A stretch of 64,000 nt of DNA from assembly GCF_019880555.1 (NCBI RefSeq), contig NZ_JAINVU010000002.1:248001-312000 (forward strand). The letters are read 5' to 3'. This stretch comes from Hephaestia mangrovi. Lineage in GTDB: Bacteria; Pseudomonadota; Alphaproteobacteria; Sphingomonadales; Sphingomonadaceae. Made by a program: the position numbers and the translations under genes. Below the pieces are notes generated by a model that had not been told where the DNA came from, ran no database searches, and saw only the letters and a program-made list of their open reading frames with translations. This document shows positions 28,315-37,246 of this stretch, piece by piece (within the stretch, counting starts at the first letter, position 1; each line of letters begins with the position of its first letter).

Positions 28315-29145
28315 ATGCGATTGGTGTTGAGTGGCCGCGCGCGCGCGTTGCTCCGGCGGTTGCCGAGGGCGAACGTCTATTCGCTCGCGGAGATCGTGTT
28401 GATTGCGTTGCTTGCGGTGCAGTGCGCGCGGTTGGTGTGGGTGATCGTCACCCCGGTGACGCCGCTTGGCGACTGGCGCCCGGCGCAGCCGGGGGGCGCT
28501 TCCGCCGGATTGCTCGGTGGATTCGATCCGTTTTTTCGCTTTTCGGGCAACGAGGACAAGCCGGCGGCGGTCACGTCGTTGCAACTCACGCTTTACGGCA
28601 TTCGCGTCAACGAGGCCACCGGCGGCGGCTCGGCGATCATTGCCGGTCCCGACGGCGAACAGAAGAGCGTCGCGGTCGGCGGTGAAATCATGCCAGGGGC
28701 GACGCTGAAGGCGGTCGCCTTCGATCACATCACGATCGATCGCGGCGGCACGATCGAGGATCTCTACATCGATCAGTCGAAGCCGGTAACGCCAAGCGCA
28801 CCCACCGCCGGTGCCGCTCCCGAACAACAGCATCTGTCGTTTTCTGATATCAAATCGCAAGGACTGACGCTGGCGCAGATCACCAGCGGGATCGGTTTCA
28901 TCCCGCGCATCGATGACGGCCGGATCACCGGCCTGGTGCTACGCCCCAATGGCGACGGCCAGGCTTTTGCCAAGGCGGGGCTGCAGCAGGGCGACATCGT
29001 CACCGAAGTGATGGGCAAACCCGTCACCGGGCCCGACGACATCGCGAACCTCAAGGGACGCTTCGACAATGGCGGCATCCTTTCGCTGATGGTCGAACGC
29101 GGCGCCAAGAAAATTCCTATCGGCATCAACGTGACGGGTTCATGA
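28315..29145 (+). CDS. gspC: Type II secretion system protein C
   Basis: A 276-residue inner-membrane clamp between the platform and the secretin. A cytoplasmic tail, one membrane helix (about 23-45, IVLIALLAVQCARLVWVIV), the periplasmic HR domain (about 85-155, SLQLTLYGIRVNE) and a C-terminal PDZ domain (about 185-272, with LRPNGDGQAFAKAGLQQGDIVTEVMGKPV). It opens the gsp operon and overlaps gspD by four bases (ATGA). The divergent hydroxylase gene shares the upstream region. Confidence 0.92.
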   Translation: MRLVLSGRARALLRRLPRANVYSLAEIVLIALLAVQCARLVWVIVTPVTPLGDWRPAQPGGASAGLLGGFDPFFRFSGNEDKPAAVTSLQLTLYGIRVNEATGGGSAIIAGPDGEQKSVAVGGEIMPGATLKAVAFDHITIDRGGTIEDLYIDQSKPVTPSAPTAGAAPEQQHLSFSDIKSQGLTLAQITSGIGFIPRIDDGRITGLVLRPNGDGQAFAKAGLQQGDIVTEVMGKPVTGPDDIANLKGRFDNGGILSLMVERGAKKIPIGINVTGS

Positions 29146-31364
29146 AGAAGATAACACTGGTTCCGGCCATCGCTCTGGCGCTCGCATCGCCGGCGGTCGC
29201 GCAATTATCCCTGAACGTGCGCGATGCCGATATCCGCGCATTCATCGCCGACGCCGCACAGGCGACGGGGCGGACGTTCATCATCGACAATCGCGTCAAC
29301 GGCAAGGTGACAGTGGTGACCGATCATCCGCTGTCGAAATCGCAATATTTCGAGATTTTCCTCTCGACGCTGCGTGCCAATGGCCTGGTCGCGGTGCCGA
29401 CGTCGGGCGGCGCGTTCCGCATCCAGCCGATCGACAACGCCGCTTCGCAACCAACCCCGGTGGGTAGCCGCGCGGCGGCGCGCGACAGTTTCATCACCGA
29501 TATCGTCCGGCTGCGGTCGATCGATGCACAATCGGCGCTCGACACGGTCAAGCCGCTGGTCAGCCCGCAAGGATCGGTAACCGCCAACAAGGCGGGCAAT
29601 TCGCTGGTGATCGTCGATTTCGCCGATAACGTCCATCGTATCCGCCAGGTGATCGCCGGCATCGATACCGATCAGGCCTCGACGCGCGTCGTGCCGCTCA
29701 AGAACGCAGGCGCGCGGGAAATCGCCACGGCATTGAAGGGCTTGATCGGCGATGGTGGCGGACAGAATGGCACACCCGGCGTTCAGGTCGTATCGGTCGA
29801 CAGCTCTAACTCGGTGGTGCTGAGAGGCGATCCCAATACGGTTTCGCGGCTGGCGACGGTGGCGGCACAGCTCGACCAGAAGGCCGAAGCCGGAACCGAG
29901 ATTCGTGTCGTGTTCCTCGAGAATGCCGACGCGGCGCAGCTTCTCCCGGTGCTTCAGGAACTCGTCGGCGAGCAGCCGAGCGCAATTCCCGATGAAGATC
30001 AGGCGATCACGTCTAATTTCCTGTCGCAATCGGGCAGCGGTTCGAGCGGGGTCAGCCAATTGCAGCCGAGCGCCAATCGAACGTCGACGCCGACACCCAC
30101 CCCGGCGGCGAGCCAGAGCAACAGTAATGGCGAGAATGGCACCAACAAGCCGGCGATCGTCGGCGAGGGCGGGCGCACGGCGGCAGTCGTCACGCGCTTT
30201 GCCGGGGCCAATGCGATCGTCATCGCCGGGCCGCCCGAGGTGCAGCGCCAGCTTTCCGAAGTGATCCGGCAACTCGATACGCGGCGTCAGCAGGTGCTCG
30301 TCGAGGCAGTGGTCGCCGAGGTGTCGGACAATGCCGCGAAGCAGCTCGGCGTACAGTTCCTGCTCGGCAATCTGAAGGGCGGGGCGTTCGCGGCGACCAA
30401 TTATTCGACCTCGGCGCCGAGCCTGCTGTCGATTGCCGGTGCGATCGGCGCGCGGAAGCTGGCGACATCGACGACTACCGTTACCGACGGCGGCACGACG
30501 ATTACCGGCCAGGATACCACGATCAGCGATCAACTCGCGCAATCGGCGGTGAGCTCGATCCTCGGTACCAACGGCGGCTTCTTCGGCGGCGGCGCGCAGA
30601 TCGGCGATACGATCCTGGGCGGTATCATCAACGCGGTGAAGAGCGATACACAGTCGAACCTGCTGCAATCGCCTTCGGTGGTGATGCTGGACAACACGCC
30701 GTCGCATCTGCTGGTCGGGCAAGAGGTGCCGATCACCACCGGCAAGGCACTTTCGGATAATTTCGACAACGCCTTCCAGACGATCCAGCGCGAGAATGTG
30801 GGTATCGAGCTCGACGTCAAGCCGCAGATCAATTCGAGCGGGACGATCAAGCTGTTCCTTCACCAGACGGTGAGCTCGATCGCCGGGCCGGTGTCGAGCG
30901 ACAATAGCGAGTTGATCATCAACAAGCGCGAAGTGCAGACCACGATGACGGTCGATGACGGCCAGATCGCGGTGATCGGCGGGCTGCTTGACGACAACGA
31001 GCGGCGGACGCTGGAGAAGATTCCTTATCTCAGCGACATCCCGCTGCTCGGCAATTTGTTCAAATCGCATTCGAAGAGTCATACCAAGACCAATCTGATG
31101 ATCTTCATCCGGCCGACGATCTTGCGCACGGCGGACGATACGCAGAAAGTAACCGAGCAGCGCTACGGCTATCTCCGCGCGGTGCAGGGACAGATGAACC
31201 CCGACCAGGAACCGAGCATCGACCAACTCGTTCGCGACTATATGGGCGCGGCGCCTCCGACTCCGCCGGCGCCGCTGCCTGGCAACATCCACGATCCCCA
31301 GATCATGGTGCCAACGGTGCGCAGCTCCACCGAGGTGATTCGCCCGGCGAAGAGGGAGCAATGA
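29142..31364 (+). CDS. gspD: Type II secretion system secretin
   Basis: A 740-residue outer-membrane channel. Signal peptide (1-20), N0 domain (LSLNVRDADIRAFIADAAQATG), N1-N3 domains (RSIDAQSALDTVKPLV; VVPLKNAGAREIATAL; VVFLENADAAQLLPVL), and the secretin core with VLVEAVVAEVSD, QSNLLQSPSVVMLDN and the closing PYLSDIPLLGNLFKSHSKSHTKTNLMIFIRP. The N3 domain contains a Ser/Thr/Pro/Asn-rich insertion (about residues 295-335). The final 70 residues could be the pilotin-binding tail; no gspS is nearby. Four-base overlaps with both neighbours. Confidence 0.96.
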   Translation: MKKITLVPAIALALASPAVAQLSLNVRDADIRAFIADAAQATGRTFIIDNRVNGKVTVVTDHPLSKSQYFEIFLSTLRANGLVAVPTSGGAFRIQPIDNAASQPTPVGSRAAARDSFITDIVRLRSIDAQSALDTVKPLVSPQGSVTANKAGNSLVIVDFADNVHRIRQVIAGIDTDQASTRVVPLKNAGAREIATALKGLIGDGGGQNGTPGVQVVSVDSSNSVVLRGDPNTVSRLATVAAQLDQKAEAGTEIRVVFLENADAAQLLPVLQELVGEQPSAIPDEDQAITSNFLSQSGSGSSGVSQLQPSANRTSTPTPTPAASQSNSNGENGTNKPAIVGEGGRTAAVVTRFAGANAIVIAGPPEVQRQLSEVIRQLDTRRQQVLVEAVVAEVSDNAAKQLGVQFLLGNLKGGAFAATNYSTSAPSLLSIAGAIGARKLATSTTTVTDGGTTITGQDTTISDQLAQSAVSSILGTNGGFFGGGAQIGDTILGGIINAVKSDTQSNLLQSPSVVMLDNTPSHLLVGQEVPITTGKALSDNFDNAFQTIQRENVGIELDVKPQINSSGTIKLFLHQTVSSIAGPVSSDNSELIINKREVQTTMTVDDGQIAVIGGLLDDNERRTLEKIPYLSDIPLLGNLFKSHSKSHTKTNLMIFIRPTILRTADDTQKVTEQRYGYLRAVQGQMNPDQEPSIDQLVRDYMGAAPPTPPAPLPGNIHDPQIMVPTVRSSTEVIRPAKREQ

Positions 31365-32920
31365 AGATAGCACGAGGCGATGAGGCGGTGATGGACGCGG
31401 AGGCGCCGATCGAACCGGCGGCTGCGGCTGCCAGCGTCGCATTGCTGCCGGCGATCCCCTATCCGTTCGCGCGGCGCTTCGGCGTCGTGTTCGATGGCAA
31501 TGCCGAAAAGTCGATCGTCGCGATGCGCGAGGGCGGCGATCCCAAGGTGCTGATCGAGCTGCGCCGCCATCTCGGGCGGCCGTTCGACGTCGAGTTCGTG
31601 AGTGCCGAAGCATTCGATAAGCTGCTGTCCGATCGGTACGCGATGGATGGGCAAGCAGCGGCGATGGCCGCGGGCAATCTCGGCCTCGACGGCGATCTCG
31701 ATCTGCTGGCAACCGACTTGCCGACGGCCGAGGATCTGCTCGATTCGGCCGATGACGCGCCGGCGATCCGCCTCATCAATGGCGTTATCGCCGATGCCGC
31801 GCGCAACGGCGTGTCGGATATCCATATCGAGCCTTACGAGACCGGCCTCGTCATCCGGATGCGGATCGACGGCGTGCTGCGCGAGACCTTGCGAATGCCG
31901 CCCCACGTCGCGCCCGTCGTGGTCAGCCGCATCAAGGTGATGGCGCGGATGGATATCGCCGAGCGGCGCGTGCCGCAGGATGGCCGCATCGGCCTCACGC
32001 TCGGTGGCAAGCTGCTCGACGTGCGCGTCTCGACGCTGCCGAGCCGCGCCGGCGAGCGCGTGGTGCTGCGCATCCTCGACAAGGACAACGCCGGGATCGA
32101 CCTCGAACAGCTCGGCATGCCGGCGGCGACCGACAAGGTGGTGCGTGGCGCAATCGCCGAACCCAACGGCATCGTCCTCGTCACAGGGCCGACGGGATCG
32201 GGCAAGACGACGACACTCTATGCCGCGCTGCGCCTGCTGAATGACGACAGCCGGAATATCCTGACGGTCGAAGATCCGGTCGAATATGCCGTCGAAGGCG
32301 TCGGGCAGACGCAGGTCAACGCCAAGGTGGGGCTGACCTTCGCGGCGGGCTTGCGGGCGATCCTGCGTCAGGATCCTGACGTGGTAATGGTCGGCGAAAT
32401 CCGCGATCGCGAGACGGCGGAAATCGCGGTTCAGGCGTCGCTGACCGGGCACCTCGTGCTGTCGACCGTGCACACCAATGATTCGTTGGGGGCGATCACC
32501 CGGATGCGCGACATGAAGGTCGAGCCGTTCCTGCTCGCTTCGACCTTGCGCGCGGTGATCGCGCAGCGGCTGGTGCGGCGGTTGTGCCCCGAATGCCGCA
32601 AGCCGGTCGCGGCGGGCAATTCGCTTGCCGGTCTGCTCGGGATCGAGGCGGATGCCGTGGTCTACGAGCCCGGCGGCTGCCCGGAGTGCAACCATACCGG
32701 TTTCAAGGGCCGGATCGGCGTGTTCGAGGCGATCCGCATCGACGAGACGATGCGCCGGTTGATCAACGACGGCGCCGATGAGGGCGTCATCGCCCGTCAC
32801 GCCTTCGCGCGCGCAGATACGCTGGCGATCGCCGCGCGGCAATTGGTCCGCGACGGCGTGACCACGCCGGAGGAAGCCGTAAGGGTTTCCCGGGCCGAAA
32901 TGGCCGAGGTCGATGGCTGA
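31361..32920 (+). CDS. gspE: Type II secretion system ATPase
   Basis: A 519-residue hexameric ATPase that powers pseudopilus assembly. N-terminal GspL-binding part, then the core with Walker A GPTGSGKTTTLYAAL (about residues 271-285), the Asp box (ILTVEDPVEYAVEGVGQTQV), Walker B, and the His box. The zinc-binding C-x2-C pairs are CPECRK and CPECNHTGF. The first 30 residues are Ala/Glu-rich and variable. It overlaps gspD by four bases. A 95-base gap with a repeat follows, the only sizeable gap in the operon. Confidence 0.96.
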   Translation: MKIARGDEAVMDAEAPIEPAAAAASVALLPAIPYPFARRFGVVFDGNAEKSIVAMREGGDPKVLIELRRHLGRPFDVEFVSAEAFDKLLSDRYAMDGQAAAMAAGNLGLDGDLDLLATDLPTAEDLLDSADDAPAIRLINGVIADAARNGVSDIHIEPYETGLVIRMRIDGVLRETLRMPPHVAPVVVSRIKVMARMDIAERRVPQDGRIGLTLGGKLLDVRVSTLPSRAGERVVLRILDKDNAGIDLEQLGMPAATDKVVRGAIAEPNGIVLVTGPTGSGKTTTLYAALRLLNDDSRNILTVEDPVEYAVEGVGQTQVNAKVGLTFAAGLRAILRQDPDVVMVGEIRDRETAEIAVQASLTGHLVLSTVHTNDSLGAITRMRDMKVEPFLLASTLRAVIAQRLVRRLCPECRKPVAAGNSLAGLLGIEADAVVYEPGGCPECNHTGFKGRIGVFEAIRIDETMRRLINDGADEGVIARHAFARADTLAIAARQLVRDGVTTPEEAVRVSRAEMAEVDG

Positions 32921-32969
32921 CGGCGATACATCATCCGTTCGCCCTGAATGTGTCGGAGGGCGGGGTGTG

Positions 32970-33000
32970 AACGGGCTTCGACAAGCTCAGACCGAACGGA
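32970..33000. repeat. REP-like unit between gspE and gspF
   Basis: The stretch gggcttcgacaagctcag followed by accgaacgga matches, in reverse complement and with a few changes, the second half of the repeat at 11660-11740. It is the only non-coding insertion within the gspC-N operon. Confidence 0.6.
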
Positions 33001-33015
33001 CGGGGCGGGCCGACC

Positions 33016-34239
33016 ATGGCTGACTTCGACTTCGTCGCGATCGACGCGCGCGGGCAGGAGAAAGCCGGCCACGTCGCCGCCGCGACGATCGAGGCGGCAC
33101 GCGCCACGCTGGACAAGCGCCGGCTCTATGTCGTGCGGATCGAGCCCGGTTCGGCGCCACCGCCGCGCGGGCGGGCGCTGCTGTCGCTGCCGAGCCTCGG
33201 CAACCGCATGACGGGCAAGCAGCTGACATTGTTCACGCGCCAGCTTGCGACCCTCAACCGCGTCAGCCCGCTCGAGGAATCGCTGCGCACGATCCAGCGC
33301 CAGACCGAGCAGGATCAGGTCCGCGCGATCGTCTCGACCGTCCATTCGGGCGTCGTTGAAGGGCGTCGCCTTTCCGACGCGATGGGTCGCGAGCCGAAGA
33401 GTTTCCCGCCGCTTTATCGCGCGATGGTTTCAGCGGGTGAGAGTTCGGGGACGCTGCCGACGATCCTCGACCGGCTTTCGGCGCTGCTGGAGCGGCAGGC
33501 GGAAATTCGCGGCAAGCTGATTACCACCATGGCCTATCCCGCGGTGCTCGCGGTGGTGGCGATGGGCGTGGTCGCAGCTCTGATGATCTTCGTGGTGCCA
33601 CAGGTGGTGCAGCAGTTCGACACGGTGGGGCAAACGCTGCCGCTGCTCACCCGGATCGTGATGGCGATATCCTATTTCCTCGCGCATTATTGGTGGTTGC
33701 TGCTGCTGATCGCCGCCGCGCTGGGCGCGATCGCGTGGCGTGCCTTGAAGGAGCCGCAGATCAGGCTGGCGTTCGATAGCTGGCTGCTGCGGCTGCCGCT
33801 GCTCGGCCGATTGTTGCGCGACCTCCACGCGGCGCGGATGGCGCGAACGCTGTCGACGATGGTGGCGAGCCGGCTGCCGCTGCTCGAGGGGCTGGCGCTG
33901 ACGGCCGGAACGATCAAGAACACCCGGCTCAAGATCGCGACCGACGAGATCGTCGAAGCGATCCGTGGTGGTGGCAGCCTGTCCGCGGCGATGCGCCGCA
34001 GCGAGGTGTTTCCGCCGCTGCTCGTCTATCTCGCGGCGTCGGGCGAGGCGGCAGGCCGGCTCGACGAAATGCTCGAACGCGCGGCCGACTATCTCGAGCG
34101 CGAGTTCGATCGCTTCACCGCGACGGCCCTGTCGTTGCTCGAGCCGCTGATCATCGTGCTGATGGGCGGCGTCGTCGCGACGATCGTGCTATCAATCCTG
34201 CTTCCCATCCTCCAGCTCGAAACGCTGGCCGGTCAATGA
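33016..34239 (+). CDS. gspF: Type II secretion system inner-membrane platform protein
   Basis: A 407-residue polytopic platform protein. N-terminal cytoplasmic domain starting with FDFVAIDARGQEKAGHV, two GspF repeats each with the conserved L-F-x-R-Q-L-A-T-L or matching sequence (LTLFTRQLATLNRVS; ARMARTLSTMVASRLPLLE), and three hydrophobic helices (about 170-195, 215-245 and 373-398). The C terminus overlaps gspG by four bases. The ATG at 33016 is far enough from the REP unit to be unaffected by it. Confidence 0.95.
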   Translation: MADFDFVAIDARGQEKAGHVAAATIEAARATLDKRRLYVVRIEPGSAPPPRGRALLSLPSLGNRMTGKQLTLFTRQLATLNRVSPLEESLRTIQRQTEQDQVRAIVSTVHSGVVEGRRLSDAMGREPKSFPPLYRAMVSAGESSGTLPTILDRLSALLERQAEIRGKLITTMAYPAVLAVVAMGVVAALMIFVVPQVVQQFDTVGQTLPLLTRIVMAISYFLAHYWWLLLLIAAALGAIAWRALKEPQIRLAFDSWLLRLPLLGRLLRDLHAARMARTLSTMVASRLPLLEGLALTAGTIKNTRLKIATDEIVEAIRGGGSLSAAMRRSEVFPPLLVYLAASGEAAGRLDEMLERAADYLEREFDRFTATALSLLEPLIIVLMGGVVATIVLSILLPILQLETLAGQ

Positions 34240-34706
34240 GGTTATCCATGGTTCGCTTGTTTCGCCGCTTGTTCTCCCCGCCCGCGCGCTCGCCCGACGA
34301 GGAGGGATTCACGCTCGTTGAGTTGATGGTTGTGATCGTCATCATCGGGCTGCTGGCCGCGATCGTCGCATTCAACGTGTTGCCGATGGGGGACAAGGCG
34401 CGGATCGAGAAGGCCAAGAGCGACATCTCGACGATCGATCAGGCGTTGGAAATGTATAAGCTGCAGAACATGCGCTATCCCAGCACCTCGGAAGGATTGC
34501 AGGCGTTGGTGACGGCGCCGAGCTCGGCCGACCCGTCGCATTATCAGACCGGCGGGTACATCAAGAAGCTGCCCAACGATCCTTGGGGACGGCCGTATCA
34601 ATATGCGTCTCCGGGACAGCACAGCGAAGCCGACGTGTGGAGCTGGGGCGCCGACGGCAAGGAAGGTGGTAGTGGCACCGATGCCGATATCGGCAGCTGG
34701 CAATAG
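34236..34706 (+). CDS. gspG: Type II secretion system major pseudopilin
   Basis: A 156-residue major pseudopilin that forms the piston of the type II machine. A basic leader ends at EEGFTLVELMVVIVIIG, with the prepilin cleavage Gly|Phe at about residue 26 and Glu at +5. The globular part has the family's calcium-loop region (LPNDPWGRPYQYASPGQHS and DVWSWGADGKEGG). The start may be 34236, overlapping gspF (ATGA), or 34248, which gives a shorter leader. No prepilin peptidase gene is in the window, so processing depends on a gspO/pilD elsewhere. Confidence 0.95.
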   Translation: MRLSMVRLFRRLFSPPARSPDEEGFTLVELMVVIVIIGLLAAIVAFNVLPMGDKARIEKAKSDISTIDQALEMYKLQNMRYPSTSEGLQALVTAPSSADPSHYQTGGYIKKLPNDPWGRPYQYASPGQHSEADVWSWGADGKEGGSGTDADIGSWQ

Positions 34707-35193
34707 CCAGTCGCGCCTATTGGGCCTGTTGCACCCCGTTCGCGCGGATGGGGCGCAAGAGGGGGGCTTCACGCTTGTCGAGCTGATGGTGGTGATCGCG
34801 ATCATCGGCATCGCTTCGGCGGCGGTGGTGCTGATGATGCCCGATCCGCGTGGCCGGCTGGCCGACGACGCCGATCGCTTCGCGGCGCGGGTGCGGGTGG
34901 CGCACGACGCTGCGGTACTGAATGCGCGGACGACCTCCGTATGGGTCGCGCCGGGGGGCTATGGCTTCGACATCCACAGCGGCGACGGGTGGCAGCCGAT
35001 GCCCGACAAGGGATTGCGTGTGGCTCAGTGGGGCAAGGGTGTCCGGCCGCTCATTTCCGGCGGCGACAGGGCGCGGGTGATCTTCGATTCGACCGGGCTG
35101 GCGGATCAGCCGCTCGATCTGCGGCTCGAGCGCGACGGGCGGATCGCGACGGTGCATATCGGCGCCGGCGGCGAGGTGCGCGTCGATGGGTAA
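34681..35193 (+). CDS. gspH: Type II secretion system minor pseudopilin H
   Basis: A 170-residue minor pseudopilin. The leader ends QEGGFTLVELMVVIAIIG, with the prepilin cleavage site after the second Gly. The remaining domain shows DRFAARVRVAHDAAVLNARTT, typical of GspH. The ATG at 34681 lies inside the end of gspG (26-base overlap) and gives a 29-residue leader; there is no ATG nearer the cleavage site. It overlaps gspI by eight bases. Confidence 0.9.
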   Translation: MPISAAGNSQSRLLGLLHPVRADGAQEGGFTLVELMVVIAIIGIASAAVVLMMPDPRGRLADDADRFAARVRVAHDAAVLNARTTSVWVAPGGYGFDIHSGDGWQPMPDKGLRVAQWGKGVRPLISGGDRARVIFDSTGLADQPLDLRLERDGRIATVHIGAGGEVRVDG

Positions 35194-35542
35194 CCAGCGC
35201 GGCTTCACCCTCATCGAGATGATGGTCGCGCTGGCGGTGTTCAGCCTTGCGGCGCTGGCGCTGATCCGGCTCGAAGGGGCGACGTTGCGTTCGACCGGTA
35301 TCCTCGACGAGACGCTGACGGCGCAGATGGTCGCGCGCAACGTCGCGGTCGAGGCGCTGACCGACGCGCAACCGCCGGCTGCCGGCGAAACCAGCGGCAG
35401 TGAGGACAACGGCGGCCGCAATTGGACATGGACGCGACAAGTGACGCCGCTCGGCGATGCCGGGGCGCTACGCATCGACGTCGCGGTGGCGGGGGCGGGG
35501 CGGCCGATCGCGCACTTGATGGTCGTGCGGCCGGGAGGGTGA
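35186..35542 (+). CDS. gspI: Type II secretion system minor pseudopilin I
   Basis: A 118-residue minor pseudopilin with a very short leader (MGNQRG) before FTLIEMMVALAVFSLAALALI. The rest has the GspI order of strands (LTAQMVARNVAVEAL; WTRQVTPLGDAGALRIDVAVA). It forms the pseudopilus tip with GspJ and GspK. Its TGA shares a base with the gspJ ATG. Confidence 0.92.
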   Translation: MGNQRGFTLIEMMVALAVFSLAALALIRLEGATLRSTGILDETLTAQMVARNVAVEALTDAQPPAAGETSGSEDNGGRNWTWTRQVTPLGDAGALRIDVAVAGAGRPIAHLMVVRPGG

Positions 35543-36270
35543 TGGTGAGTCGATCGCCTTCCGAAGCCGGCTTCGAGCTTCCCCGACGTTCCGCTGAACC
35601 CGGCTTGAAGTCTTGCGGGCGTTCCGCCGAACACGGCTTCGAGTCTTGCGGGGGTTCCGCCGAACACGGCTTCACGCTGGTCGAGCTGATGGTCTCGCTG
35701 CTGATCTTCTCGCTGCTGGCGGCGGCTGGCGTCGGGCTGCTCGCATTCAGCGTGCGTGCGCAGCAGGTCGGGGCGGAAAAGCTCACCGATATCGCCAAGC
35801 TCAATCAGCTCGCTTCGGCGCTGTCGGCCGATCTCGCGCAGGTCCGCGCGCGGCCCACCCGGAACGAGGCAGGCGACCCCGTGCCGCCGTTCTTCGGCGC
35901 GCGCGATTCGGGGACGACACCGATGCTGCGGCTGGTTCGCGCGGGCTGGACCAACGTCGATGCCGCGCCGCGGCCAAGCGAGCAGAAGGTCGAATACCGT
36001 CTCGATAACGGATCGTTGCTGCGCGTTTCCTATCCGATGCTCGATGGCGCGGCACCGGGGCCGGCAGCGACGATCCTGAACGACGTGGCCTCGATCAAGC
36101 TGCGTTATCGTTTTGCCGGAGCCTGGAGCGACCAGTGGAACCCCGCGCCCGATCGTCCGCTGCCCGACGCGGTGGAAATGACGATCGCGCGAACCCATGG
36201 CACCACGTTCCGCGAACTGTTCCTGGTCGGCACCGGATACCGCGTCCACGGAGGCGGCAATGCGGGTTAA
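35542..36270 (+). CDS. gspJ: Type II secretion system minor pseudopilin J with repeated leader
   Basis: A 242-residue minor pseudopilin. The mature part starts at FTLVELMVSLLIFSLLAAAG and continues as normal GspJ (PTRNEAGDPVPPFFGARDSG, VEYRLDNGSLLRVSYPMLDG). The leader is abnormal: instead of 5-15 residues it has about 43, built from tandem 11-residue units (for example SAEHGFESCGG) that each contain a Gly-Phe-Glu or Gly-Leu-Lys step like the real cleavage point. The ATG at 35542 overlaps the gspI stop (TGATG); no later ATG precedes the hydrophobic helix. It overlaps gspK by 11 bases. Confidence 0.9.
   Translation: MVSRSPSEAGFELPRRSAEPGLKSCGRSAEHGFESCGGSAEHGFTLVELMVSLLIFSLLAAAGVGLLAFSVRAQQVGAEKLTDIAKLNQLASALSADLAQVRARPTRNEAGDPVPPFFGARDSGTTPMLRLVRAGWTNVDAAPRPSEQKVEYRLDNGSLLRVSYPMLDGAAPGPAATILNDVASIKLRYRFAGAWSDQWNPAPDRPLPDAVEMTIARTHGTTFRELFLVGTGYRVHGGGNAG
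35563..35691 (+). repeat. 33-bp tandem repeat coding the GspJ leader
   Basis: Three 33-bp units (35563-35595, 35596-35628, 35629-35661) and a partial fourth that merges into the mature pseudopilin. Each begins GAA-N3-GGC-TT and ends TCC-GCN. Units 2 and 3 differ at only a few positions, so the duplication is recent relative to unit 1. It is in frame with gspJ, so the reading frame is kept. Confidence 0.85.
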
Positions 36271-37246
36271 GGCTTCCGAGCGGGGGGCGGCGTTGCTGAC
36301 GGTGCTGCTGCTCGTCGCGGTGATCTCGGTACTTGCGGCGAGCGCGCTCGAGAAGTTGCGGTTGTCGACCCGCCTCGCCGCGAACGGCGCGGCGATCGAG
36401 CAGGCGAGGGCGTTCGCCTATGCGGCCGAGACGGTCGCCACGATCCGGGTCAATTCGATCCTCGCGCAGGATGCCGCGCGCACCACGCTTGCCGGCGGTT
36501 GGGCGGGCAAACCCTATGCGCTGCCAGTGCCGGGCGGGATCGCGACACTGACGGTTACCGATGGCGGCAATTGCTTCAATCTCAACGGACTGGTCAAGCA
36601 GACCGAGCCCGGCCTCTACGTGGCGCAGCGCAATCAGGTGACGCAGTTCGTCCGGCTGATGAAGCTGATCGGCATCCCGGGGCAAGTCGCCGACGGCATC
36701 GCTGCCGCATCCGCCGACTGGATCGATACTGACGCCAACCCGCTGCCGATGGGCGCCGAAGACAGCGCCTATCTCGGCAAGGACGTGCCCTATCGCACAC
36801 CCAACACGCTGATGACCGATCCCAGCGAGTTGCGCGCGGTCGCCGGGATGACACCCGAGATCTACGACAAAGTGGTGCCGTGGGTCTGCACCTTGCCTGT
36901 CGCGAAACCGTCACGGATCAACGTCAATACGCTGCAGCCCGAACAGGCTCCGCTGTTCGCGATGCTGTTTCCCGACACGATGGACCTGGGCAAGGCGCGC
37001 GCGCTGCTACTCCAGCGGCCTCCCGACGGATATGACAGCACGGTGGATTTCTGGAACCAGCCGGTGCTCGGCAACCTCAATGCCGATCAGGACGCGAAGA
37101 ACAACGAGACGGGGGTGAGAACCTACTGGTTCGATATGAAGATCGACGTTACCGCATATGGCGTGCAGCTGACCCAGACTGACCTTCTCGACGCGACGCA
37201 CCAGCGCGCCCAGATCGTCTCGCGCCAATGGAGCGATCCGGCGTGA
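36260..37246 (+). CDS. gspK: Type II secretion system minor pseudopilin K
   Basis: A 328-residue large minor pseudopilin that caps the pseudopilus. It starts MRVKASERGAALLTVLLLVAVISVL, with the cleavage Gly before AALL and no Glu at +5, as is normal for GspK. The large alpha domain contains DTDANPLPMGAEDSAY and RINVNTLQPEQAP (helix-hairpin-helix-like). The ATG at 36260 has ggaggc just before it and is preferred to an earlier in-frame start inside gspJ. Confidence 0.93.
   Translation: MRVKASERGAALLTVLLLVAVISVLAASALEKLRLSTRLAANGAAIEQARAFAYAAETVATIRVNSILAQDAARTTLAGGWAGKPYALPVPGGIATLTVTDGGNCFNLNGLVKQTEPGLYVAQRNQVTQFVRLMKLIGIPGQVADGIAAASADWIDTDANPLPMGAEDSAYLGKDVPYRTPNTLMTDPSELRAVAGMTPEIYDKVVPWVCTLPVAKPSRINVNTLQPEQAPLFAMLFPDTMDLGKARALLLQRPPDGYDSTVDFWNQPVLGNLNADQDAKNNETGVRTYWFDMKIDVTAYGVQLTQTDLLDATHQRAQIVSRQWSDPA

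Noticed and set aside
35563..35691. CRISPR-like array at the start of gspJ
   Set aside because: The 33-bp units are contiguous without spacers, in frame and coding; this is a tandem duplication.
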